Positions 1-6,057 of a DNA stretch of 6,069 nucleotides are shown in pieces (position 1 is the stretch's first letter; each line of letters opens with the position of its first letter). The stretch covers positions 1-6,069 of the forward strand of contig CADBPH010000374.1 in the NCBI GenBank assembly GCA_902796455.1, read 5' to 3'. A program made the translations under genes and the position numbers. The notes under the pieces are model-generated. The model was not told where the DNA came from. It ran no database searches and saw only the letters and a program-made list of their open reading frames with translations. The DNA comes from an uncultured Bacteroidia bacterium (GTDB lineage Bacteria; Bacteroidota; Bacteroidia; Bacteroidales; UBA932).

Positions 1-258
1 GTCTATCCGTCCACGCTGATGTACCATTTCACGGCATTCACGGCCGATCTCATCCTGGCCCGGCAGTATCTTGCCGCCGGAGACCGGGAGGGCGTCAAGC
101 AGACCCTGAAGGAGGCCCTGGACGAGATGGAGGCCATCCATGCGGCTGCCGGAACGTATTGCTCGGGCAAATGGGAGAATTGGTACCGCGACTGCAGGAA
201 AGTCGACATCAAAGCTATAAATGAGCGGGCTCAGAAGATTTTTGACAGTTTGAAATAA
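1..258 (+). CDS. 3' end of an unrecognised protein, possibly a polysaccharide-processing enzyme (5' truncated)
   Basis: The reading frame is open from base 1 and ends at a TAA at 256-258, so only the last 85 residues are visible and the true start lies left of the window. The piece looks mostly alpha-helical, with an amphipathic, charged stretch around 'LARQYLAAGDREGVKQTL' followed by an aromatic-rich motif, 'GKWENWYRDCRKVD', near the C-terminus. I do not recognise the family with confidence. The helical tail and the Trp/Tyr-rich motif would be compatible with the C-terminal region of a large glycoside hydrolase. Its position 18 bp upstream of uxuA, in the same direction, suggests it shares the transcript and may release or handle uronic-acid-containing sugars. 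That role is inferred only from context. The internal ATG at 19 is unlikely to be the real start, because the frame continues unbroken to the window edge. Confidence 0.7.
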   Translation, partial: VYPSTLMYHFTAFTADLILARQYLAAGDREGVKQTLKEALDEMEAIHAAAGTYCSGKWENWYRDCRKVDIKAINERAQKIFDSLK

Positions 259-276
259 TCTGTGTAATTTAGAAGA

Positions 277-1242
277 ATGAAGCTCGCACATTTGTTCTTT
301 TCCGACAAGCCGGACATCCGGTGGGACCTCTGCTCCCAGATGGGAATCCGCTACGCTGTCGCGAAACTCGCACCGGAACTGACCGGCAAGAAACCGATCT
401 GGGATTTCGATACCCTGAAGGAGGCGAAGGACATCTTCGCCTCCCGGGGATTCGATCTGATCGCGCTGGAAGGCGACCAGTTCGACATGACACGCATCAA
501 ATTGGGGCTCCCGGGACGGGAGGAGGACGCGGAACATTACCGCCAGATGCTCGCGAATATGGGGCGTCTGGGGATCCGTACGCTGTGCTACAATTTCATG
601 CAGACCGGCTGGTTCCGGACCCATAAGGATATCAAGGAAAGAGGCGGAGCCCTGGTGACCGGGTTCGACAGCGCGGCTGCGGCCGCCCTGCCGCCCAAGC
701 CCTATGCGCCCGTGAGCGCCGAAAAAGTATGGGACAACTACCGGTGGTTCATCTCGGAGGTGATGCCCGCAGCGGAAGCGGCCGGCGTACGGATGGGGTT
801 GCACCCCGACGACCCGCCTGTGCCTTCCGTCGAAGGCGTAGGACGGTTCTTCATCAGCCCGGAGGCCATCGACATGGCCCTGTCCCTGAGCGACAGCCCG
901 TCCCACGGCCTGACCTTCTGCCAGGGGACTTACCGGACCATGGGCGCCGACATCCCCGCCGTCTTCCACCGCTGGCACGAACGGGTGTTTTTCGTGCACC
1001 TGCGCGATGTCGCCGGCAACGCGCAGCATTTTCATGAAACCTTCCACGACAACGGGCCGACGGACATGGCGCACATGCTCCGGGTGTACCGTGACGAAGG
1101 TTTCGACGGCATCATCCGTTCCGACCATGTCCCCACCATGGCCGGAGAAGACAACGACCGTCCGAGCTACTCCATGAACGGGACGCTGTTCGGAACCGGT
1201 TACATTAAAGGCATCCTGGATGCCCTGGAAATTGATTATTAA
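277..1242 (+). CDS. uxuA: D-mannonate dehydratase (UxuA), short form
   Basis: This 321-residue protein is expected to dehydrate D-mannonate to 2-keto-3-deoxy-D-gluconate (EC 4.2.1.8) in the cytoplasm, the third step of glucuronate breakdown. The sequence reads as a xylose-isomerase-like TIM barrel. Likely divalent-metal ligands in the order seen in UxuA proteins are His176 (GLHPDDPP), Cys215 (TFCQG), His241 (FVHLRDV) and Asp283 with His284 (RSDHVPTM). The 'DHVPTMAGE' segment is typical of the non-enterobacterial branch. It is clearly shorter than the E. coli enzyme (about 394 residues), but all the metal-site motifs are present, so it appears intact. The ATG at 277 is preceded only by a weak purine run (271-276) touching the start, as is usual in Bacteroidota. 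The flanking uronate isomerase and reductase genes support the call strongly. Mn2+ dependence is family knowledge, not visible here. Confidence 0.93.
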   Translation: MKLAHLFFSDKPDIRWDLCSQMGIRYAVAKLAPELTGKKPIWDFDTLKEAKDIFASRGFDLIALEGDQFDMTRIKLGLPGREEDAEHYRQMLANMGRLGIRTLCYNFMQTGWFRTHKDIKERGGALVTGFDSAAAAALPPKPYAPVSAEKVWDNYRWFISEVMPAAEAAGVRMGLHPDDPPVPSVEGVGRFFISPEAIDMALSLSDSPSHGLTFCQGTYRTMGADIPAVFHRWHERVFFVHLRDVAGNAQHFHETFHDNGPTDMAHMLRVYRDEGFDGIIRSDHVPTMAGEDNDRPSYSMNGTLFGTGYIKGILDALEIDY

Positions 1243-1248
1243 AACACT

Positions 1249-2928
1249 ATGACATTCTCTTTAGCGGGACTCGATTATGTGGCCGTCCTCATCTACATCC
1301 TCCTGATGGCGGTTGTAGGCGTGCTGTTCGGCTGGCTGGTAAAAGATTCCGGATCTTACTTCAAAGGCAACGGGACCATCCCATGGGTCATGGCGACCAT
1401 AACCAACTTCATGGGCCTGTTCAGTACGTTTGTTTTCGTCGCATATGCTGGCATCGCCTATGAATACGGGCTTGTCTCCATCACCGTGTTCTGGTGCACC
1501 GTCCCGGCCTGCATCCTGGGCGGCATTTTCCTCGCCGGACGGTGGCGGAGAACCGGCCTGACGACCCCGATGGAATACCTGGAGACACGGTACAACATCT
1601 CTGTCCGTGAAACCATGAGCTGGGTCGGACTGGTCATGCGGTTCCTGGACAACATGGTCCGGCTCTATGCGATCGGCGTATTCATCACGGCCGTGACGCC
1701 CCTTTCCCTGAATATGTCCATCCTGCTGGCGGGCCTGATTGTCACCCTGTTCAACCTGTTCGGCGGAATCTGGTCCGTAACGATCATGAGCACGATCCAG
1801 TTCATCATCCTCATCCTCATCACGCTCGTCCTCCTTCCGCTGTCCCTGTCCGCAGCAGGCGGTTTTGCCGGAATGGCCGAGGCGATGCCGGACCACCTGA
1901 ACTGGTTCAACGGTCCGAAGGGCGCTCCCTTCTGGCTGTCGGTCTATTGCATCATGACCATCATCAAATACAATGAAAACTGGACGTTCATCCAGAAATT
2001 CTATTGTGTCAAGGATGAAGCATCAGCCCGGAAAACCGGGATTTATACCGGCCTTCTGTTCCTGATTTTCACGCCCGTATTCCTGCTTCCCGCCGTTGCC
2101 GGCCCGATGATCGTTCCCGGCATCGACAATCCGGAAATGTCCTATGTCGCCCTCTCCGTCAAATTGCTGCCCGTGGGAATCATGGGAATCCTGTTCTCCT
2201 CCATGTTCGCAGCCACGATGTCCTCTCTCAACGCCGAATACAATGTCATGTCCGGCGTCGTCACGCACGATATCTACCTGCGCCTCTTCAATCCGGATGC
2301 GTCGGACAGGCAGACGCTGAAAGTCGCCCGGTGGGCCACGCTGTTCATCGGTCTGGTCATGATCGGGGGCGCCATCCTGATCCAAGGCATGGGAGGGGCG
2401 TTCGAGGCGAACAAGCTGTTCACCGGCATCATGGCCATCCCGCTGGGGATTCCGCTGATCCTGGGCATCCTGTCCAAACGGCCCGGCGGCCCGGCGGCCA
2501 TGCTGACGATTCTCGGAGGCGTCGCCTTCGGGGTCGTCATCAACCTGATCCCTTCCATTTCCTGGGAGGCAGGGACCCTGATCGAGATCATTATCTGCTT
2601 GATTATCTATTACTTCCCCTATAAGAAGCGGGACGAAGAAAAAGAGAAGGAAGTGGACGCTTTCTTCAAGCAACTCACTACGCCGATCCAGGAAAGCGAC
2701 AAGCCGGTCATTTCTCCCGAATACAAACGGGTCATGGGTGCGCTGTTCATCTTCTCCCTGGTCGTGGCAGGCGTCCTGTTCTGCGGCATGAGTATCCCGA
2801 CATTCAGCACGAAAGGCGGCCTGTACAGCTTCATCGCCGGAGCCATCTGCCTGGTCGGAGCCGCTGTTCTCTGGTTAATGACACACCGTAAAACAAAATC
2901 CAATGAGCAACCGTCTGAAAACGCTTAA
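1249..2928 (+). CDS. SSS-family sodium:solute symporter, probable uronate importer
   Basis: This 559-residue inner-membrane protein belongs to the sodium:solute symporter family (LeuT fold), which couples Na+ entry to solute uptake. Hydrophobic helices are visible at roughly 8-31, 46-72, 76-97, 122-149, 156-177, 182-203, 264-287, 296-327, 356-380, 390-408, 414-434 and 441-458. The family-like loop 'RRTGLTTPMEYLETRY' lies at 100-115. The stretch 'FAATMSSLNAEYN' at 320-332, in the TM8 position, carries the Ser pair (325-326) expected near the Na2 sodium site. A charged linker (459-493, rich in Lys/Glu) is followed by two further helices (494-514, 524-544) and a polar tail. The start is 6 bp after the uxuA stop, and the 3' end overlaps uxaC by 26 bp. 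Sitting between catabolic genes, it most likely imports glucuronate, fructuronate or a small uronate oligosaccharide. The substrate is inferred from context only. Confidence 0.88.
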   Translation: MTFSLAGLDYVAVLIYILLMAVVGVLFGWLVKDSGSYFKGNGTIPWVMATITNFMGLFSTFVFVAYAGIAYEYGLVSITVFWCTVPACILGGIFLAGRWRRTGLTTPMEYLETRYNISVRETMSWVGLVMRFLDNMVRLYAIGVFITAVTPLSLNMSILLAGLIVTLFNLFGGIWSVTIMSTIQFIILILITLVLLPLSLSAAGGFAGMAEAMPDHLNWFNGPKGAPFWLSVYCIMTIIKYNENWTFIQKFYCVKDEASARKTGIYTGLLFLIFTPVFLLPAVAGPMIVPGIDNPEMSYVALSVKLLPVGIMGILFSSMFAATMSSLNAEYNVMSGVVTHDIYLRLFNPDASDRQTLKVARWATLFIGLVMIGGAILIQGMGGAFEANKLFTGIMAIPLGIPLILGILSKRPGGPAAMLTILGGVAFGVVINLIPSISWEAGTLIEIIICLIIYYFPYKKRDEEKEKEVDAFFKQLTTPIQESDKPVISPEYKRVMGALFIFSLVVAGVLFCGMSIPTFSTKGGLYSFIAGAICLVGAAVLWLMTHRKTKSNEQPSENA

Positions 2929-4285
2929 TACGGATCCTTCCGGCGACTTCCTGCTGGAAGGAGACTTCGCCAGGGAACTGTACCATGGCCATGCGGAGTC
3001 CTGCCCAATCGTCGATTTCCATAATCATCTGCCTATCAAGGATATCTGCGAGAACCGGCAATACCCCGACATCGGTACCCTATGGGTTTGCTCCGATCCG
3101 TACAAGCATCGGGCGATGCGGCTGATGGGGCTTCCCGAACGGGTGATCTCCGGGGACGCCTCCCCCAGGGAAAAACTGGACGCCTGGTACGGCGTCTTGC
3201 CGCAACTGATCTGCAATCCGCTCTATCACTGGTCCTTCCTGGAGATGAAACGATTCTTCGGACTGGACCTCTGGGAGGAGCATGTCAGCGCCGGGGAACT
3301 CTGGGACCATTGCAACGCCCTCTTGCAGAAAGAAGACTTCACCATCAACTCCCTCCTGAAAAAAGTGCACGTCACCCGGGCGAGCACATCGGACGACTTG
3401 CTGGATGACGTCCGGCTGCACAAGAAAGCGACGGAGGTTTCCGGAATCAATGTAACACCTTCGCTCAGAGGCGATTCCATCATCGGATTCCAGCCTTCCT
3501 GGATGGAACGGCTGCAGGCTGCCGACAACTCGCTGGAGGCGTTCCTGGATGCCGTTTCGAAGCGGCTGGACGCTTTCGGGGAAAACGGATGCAAGCTGTC
3601 GGATCATGCCCTCGACAACGGCTTCGCATTCAAGAAGACCGGGAAGGAACGGGCCGCCGGCCTGTTCGGACGGCTGGGATCGCTGAACATCCTGGAATCC
3701 ATTGAACTGAAATCGTTTATCCTGGAATGGCTGGCCCGGGAATATGCCCGCAGGGGCTGGGTCATGCAGCTGCACATCGGCGCTGAGCGGTGGACCAGTT
3801 CGCGTCTCCGTGCCACGGCGGGCGCAGCCGGAGGATTCGCGTGCCCCGGGTCCGGATGCGATATCCGGAGCATCTGCGATTTTCTCGACGCGGTCGATGC
3901 GGACGGCCAGATGCCCAAGGTCATCCTGTACACGCTCAATCCGGCGGACAATGCCCCGCTGGCGACGATGACAGGATCCTTTTCGGAGAGCGGCGTACAG
4001 AAGATCAAATTCGGCCCGGCATGGTGGTTCAATGACCATCAAGCCGGCATCGAGGAGAATCTGGAAGTGCTCTCCAGCTATTCGCTGCTGTCACAGGCCA
4101 TCGGAATGACTACGGATTCGCGGAATGTGCTCTCCTTCTCCCGGCATGAATACTTCCGCCGGATTCTGTGCAACTATCTTGGAAAGAAAGTAGACAAAGG
4201 GCTTCTGCCCAAAGATCCCGTACTGCTCGGGACCATCGTGGAGAATATTTGTTATGCAAATGCTGAAAAATGGATCTATGAATAA
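2903..4285 (+). CDS. uxaC: Uronate isomerase (glucuronate isomerase, UxaC)
   Basis: This 460-residue cytoplasmic enzyme of the amidohydrolase superfamily converts D-glucuronate to D-fructuronate (EC 5.3.1.12), and in many species also D-galacturonate to D-tagaturonate. Family landmarks run the full length: the metal-binding 'DFHNHLP' with His40 and His42, 'SDHALD' (Asp234, His235), 'MQLHIGA' (288-294), 'KFGPAWWFND' (369-378), 'GMTTDSR' (401-407) and 'SRHEYFRR' (413-420). Asp405 and Arg407 of the TDSR motif match the pair implicated in catalysis in characterised bacterial uronate isomerases. The start at 2903 lies inside the end of the symporter gene in another frame. The next in-frame ATG is at codon 72, beyond the metal motif, so 2903 is the only sensible start. 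No ribosome binding site is evident; the preceding bases are A-rich, so translational coupling to the symporter is likely. With no galacturonate-specific genes beside it, the glucuronate role is the likelier one. Confidence 0.96.
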   Translation: MSNRLKTLNTDPSGDFLLEGDFARELYHGHAESCPIVDFHNHLPIKDICENRQYPDIGTLWVCSDPYKHRAMRLMGLPERVISGDASPREKLDAWYGVLPQLICNPLYHWSFLEMKRFFGLDLWEEHVSAGELWDHCNALLQKEDFTINSLLKKVHVTRASTSDDLLDDVRLHKKATEVSGINVTPSLRGDSIIGFQPSWMERLQAADNSLEAFLDAVSKRLDAFGENGCKLSDHALDNGFAFKKTGKERAAGLFGRLGSLNILESIELKSFILEWLAREYARRGWVMQLHIGAERWTSSRLRATAGAAGGFACPGSGCDIRSICDFLDAVDADGQMPKVILYTLNPADNAPLATMTGSFSESGVQKIKFGPAWWFNDHQAGIEENLEVLSSYSLLSQAIGMTTDSRNVLSFSRHEYFRRILCNYLGKKVDKGLLPKDPVLLGTIVENICYANAEKWIYE

Positions 4286-5111
4286 GAAAGAAACTGTTGT
4301 CGTTACCGGTGCCGGCGGAACGCTCTGCGGCCCGATTGCCGTTGACTTCGCGAAGAAGGGCTGGAATGTCGTCCTCGTCGGTCGAACGATGGAGAAATTG
4401 CAGGCGACTGCTGATAAAATTCACAAGGAAGGATTTGATTGCCTGATCATTACCGCAGACGTCAAAGACGAAGCGAGGATGAAGGAAGTCCGGGCTGAGG
4501 TGAACGCAAAATATGGCCGGTGCACCATTCTGATCAACGGCGCCGGAGGAAACCAGAGCGACGCGGTCACTACGATGAATGAGTTCGATCCGGCAGAACT
4601 GGAGGAAGGGCATGCAGGGCGCGGATTCTTCGACCTGGACATGGGCCGCTTCCGGGATGTGATCGACACCAATATCATGGGTACAGTCATCCCGACGCGG
4701 GTTTTCGCAGAGGATATGATCGCAGAAGGTCATGGCGCGATCGTCAATTTCGCGTCCATGAACACCTATCGTCCGCTGTCCCGCGTCCCCGCTTATGCCT
4801 GCGCCAAGGCCGCTATCAGCAACTGGACCCAGTGGATTGCCGCCTATCTCGCCCCGGCCGGAATCCGGGTCAATGCCGTTGCCCCGGGATTCTTCGTGAA
4901 CGACCGGAGCCGGAAGATCCTGATGACGCCCGACGGAGGCCTGACCTCCCGCGGAGAGCACATCAACTACAACACGCCGATGCACCGCTTCGGACAGGCG
5001 GAAGAGCTGCTGGGCTGCGTGAACTGGCTGGTCGACGACCAGGCAGCCGGCTTCGTGACCGGCATCACCGTGCCGGTTGACGGCGGCTTCCTCTGCAGCG
5101 CCGGGCTGTAA
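4278..5111 (+). CDS. uxuB: Fructuronate reductase / D-mannonate oxidoreductase, short-chain dehydrogenase type
   Basis: This 277-residue protein is a classical short-chain dehydrogenase/reductase with a Rossmann fold. It shows the cofactor loop 'TGAGGTLCG' (10-18), 'NGAGG' (87-91), the catalytic tetrad Asn132, Ser160, Tyr173 and Lys177 (YACAK), and the 'APG' turn (202-204). A longer loop at about 93-120 precedes the Asn helix. Size, motif set and context match the Bacillus YjmF-type enzyme that reduces D-fructuronate to D-mannonate (EC 1.1.1.57), linking the uxaC and uxuA products. It is unrelated to the long-chain E. coli UxuB. In-frame ATGs occur at 4254, 4260 and 4278. I chose 4278 because the first beta strand then begins directly after 'MNKKE', and because ATG 4278 overlaps the uxaC stop by 8 bp, an arrangement suited to coupled translation. 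The 4254 start would add eight residues. Cofactor preference (NADH or NADPH) cannot be settled by eye. Confidence 0.88.
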   Translation: MNKKETVVVTGAGGTLCGPIAVDFAKKGWNVVLVGRTMEKLQATADKIHKEGFDCLIITADVKDEARMKEVRAEVNAKYGRCTILINGAGGNQSDAVTTMNEFDPAELEEGHAGRGFFDLDMGRFRDVIDTNIMGTVIPTRVFAEDMIAEGHGAIVNFASMNTYRPLSRVPAYACAKAAISNWTQWIAAYLAPAGIRVNAVAPGFFVNDRSRKILMTPDGGLTSRGEHINYNTPMHRFGQAEELLGCVNWLVDDQAAGFVTGITVPVDGGFLCSAGL

Positions 5112-5132
5112 CAGGCGGCCAGAAAAGAAGCG

Positions 5133-5948
5133 TTATTTCTTATTCCCTTTCCAGGAAGGGATAAGCCGTTGTATGGTCTTTTTGAGGAGATAAAAGGCCG
5201 GTTCCGCCATAGAGCCATGGTCATAACCGTCCAGTTCATAGAGGGATACGTCCGGATGACCGCATAATTTCAGCATCCGCCAGAAGTAGGCATTCTCCTC
5301 ATACCGGCCGTTCATTTCCAATTCCCGGTCGCCGGAGACGATGACGATCGGCGGCGCATCGGGCCGTACATGGTACAGCGGAGCGTACTGGTCGATTACC
5401 GGCTGGAGTGCCTCGATCCCCTGCTGTTTCCGGTGGGCGAAATGCGTAATCGCCTGGCCGCTGAAAGGGACCAGGGCTTTAATCTTGTCTGCATCAATAT
5501 TATACTCGGCGAGGTAGTGTTTGTCCAACCCGATCATGGCCGTCAGGTATCCCCCCGCCGAATGGCCGGCAACGAAGATTTTTTCCGGATTGCCGCCATA
5601 CTTTTCTATGTTCCGGAACGTCCAGGCAACGGCCGCCGCGGCATCGTCTATGCACGTGGTAATCTGGACTTTCGGCATCAAGCGGTAATTCACGGCCACG
5701 ACGATGAGCCCGCTGTCCTCCAGACGGGCCGGAATGCTTTTGTTCCCACCGGTCAGTCCTCCCCCGTGGAACCAGACGACAACGGGACAATCCGTCGCCC
5801 CGGCCGGGCAATAAATATCTGCTTTGCAGCGGCCTACCGCATAAGGATCCAGGATATTGGAACGGTAGGAAACATCCTTGTAAATACGCTGCCCGAAGCT
5901 GCTGACGGTTACACTCAGCAGCAACAAAACAAACCCAAGTCGTTTCAT
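5133..5948 (-). CDS. Secreted alpha/beta hydrolase, carbohydrate-esterase-like
   Basis: This 271-residue protein has an alpha/beta-hydrolase fold of the BD-FAE / esterase-lipase type. The oxyanion motif 'HGGG' (61-64), the nucleophile elbow 'GHSAGG' with Ser130, a probable acid Asp207 (VSGDREL) and His244 (GYDHGSM) form a complete catalytic triad. A signal peptide, 'MKRLGFVLLLLSVTVSSFGQ', opens the protein and points to export, with cleavage likely near residue 20; no lipobox Cys is present. In-frame ATGs also exist at 5978 and 5990, closed upstream by tandem TAA codons at 6008-6003; I prefer 5948 because it gives a standard signal peptide. It converges on uxuB with 21 bp between stops, so it is not part of that operon. 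Relatives remove acetyl or feruloyl groups from plant polysaccharides, but others are general carboxylesterases, so the substrate is unknown. Linking it to glucuronoxylan use is inference from the neighbours. Confidence 0.85.
   Translation of the reverse strand: MKRLGFVLLLLSVTVSSFGQRIYKDVSYRSNILDPYAVGRCKADIYCPAGATDCPVVVWFHGGGLTGGNKSIPARLEDSGLIVVAVNYRLMPKVQITTCIDDAAAAVAWTFRNIEKYGGNPEKIFVAGHSAGGYLTAMIGLDKHYLAEYNIDADKIKALVPFSGQAITHFAHRKQQGIEALQPVIDQYAPLYHVRPDAPPIVIVSGDRELEMNGRYEENAYFWRMLKLCGHPDVSLYELDGYDHGSMAEPAFYLLKKTIQRLIPSWKGNKK
5139..5165. repeat. Hairpin at the convergent gene junction
   Basis: CTTAT (5139-5143) and CCCTT (5145-5149) pair with AAGGG (5156-5160) and ATAAG (5161-5165), giving a 10-bp stem with one bulged T (5144) and a 6-nt loop. 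It starts 27 bp after the uxuB stop and covers the last codons of the hydrolase. It could act as a transcription stop for the uronate operon, but no T tract follows directly on the + strand, so it is at best a weak intrinsic terminator. It could also be a chance product of the coding sequence. Confidence 0.35.
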
Positions 5949-5973
5949 CGTCTTCAAAGATTTTTTATATTTG
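5943..5973 (+). promoter_or_regulatory. Possible Bacteroidota-type promoter reading rightward
   Basis: TATATTTG at 5966-5973 is a perfect match to the TAnnTTTG -7 box known for Bacteroides sigma factors. TTTC at 5943-5946 is a one-mismatch version of the TTTG -33 box, 19 bp upstream of it. A transcript would begin near 5980 and run out of the window, so it would serve a gene to the right of 6069 divergent from the hydrolase. The match lies in an AT-rich stretch at the hydrolase 5' end, where such motifs also arise by chance. Confidence 0.25.
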
Positions 5974-5983
5974 TCCATTAAGC

Positions 5984-5997
5984 TTCGCATCAGCGAA
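5984..5997. repeat. Short perfect inverted repeat upstream of the hydrolase gene
   Basis: TTCGC (5984-5988) and GCGAA (5993-5997) are perfect inverted arms around ATCA. It is the first of several small dyads in the non-coding right edge. It could be an operator half-site pair or a leader hairpin; on its own, a 5-bp arm is weak evidence. Confidence 0.3.
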
Positions 5998-6012
5998 ATA
6001 CCTTATTAGGGA

Positions 6013-6026
6013 GGCCTGTAAAGGCC
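6013..6026. repeat. Short perfect inverted repeat
   Basis: GGCCT (6013-6017) and AGGCC (6022-6026) are perfect arms around a GTAA loop. It lies between the two other dyads of the right edge and could form a stable small hairpin in a transcript from either strand. Function is unknown. Confidence 0.35.
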
Positions 6027-6032
6027 GACAGC

Positions 6033-6057
6033 TTTTCACTCCCCGAGGGAGGGAAAA
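6033..6057. repeat. 25-bp imperfect inverted repeat, REP-like
   Basis: TTTTC-A-CTCCC pairs with GGGAG-G-GAAAA around a CGA loop, giving an 11-bp stem with a single A/G mismatch (6038 with 6052). It lies about 85 bp upstream of the hydrolase start, with purine-rich sequence continuing to the window end. No T tract follows on either strand, so a simple intrinsic terminator is unlikely. The G-run/C-run hairpin style resembles short interspersed elements found between genes in some Bacteroidota, which is a recollection of style and not a match to a named family. Confidence 0.45.

Noticed and set aside
241..272. TTTG (241-244) and TAATTTAG (265-272) with a 20-bp spacer, like an internal Bacteroidota promoter for uxuA
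   Set aside because: The -7 box has one mismatch, and the start of transcription would fall at the uxuA ATG itself, leaving essentially no leader. Chance is more likely in this AT-rich gap.
1261..1896. Long - strand open frame inside the symporter gene
   Set aside because: Its product is low-complexity and rich in Asp, Glu, Gln and His, the usual shadow of a hydrophobic membrane protein read on the other strand.
3080..4042. 320-codon - strand open frame inside uxaC
   Set aside because: It lies wholly within a gene with unmistakable uronate isomerase motifs and shows no recognisable domain; it is a frame shadow in GC-rich DNA.
4254..4277. Upstream in-frame ATGs (4254, 4260) as the uxuB start
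   Set aside because: They add up to eight residues before the first beta strand with no better ribosome signal; 4278 gives the usual SDR N-terminus and a tight stop/start overlap.
4110..4985. 291-codon - strand open frame across the uxaC/uxuB junction
   Set aside because: It overlaps two well-supported genes and has no convincing domain, signal peptide or start context.
5370..5981. 203-codon + strand open frame opposite the hydrolase
   Set aside because: It is antisense to a protein with an intact catalytic triad and signal peptide, and shows no family-like motif of its own.
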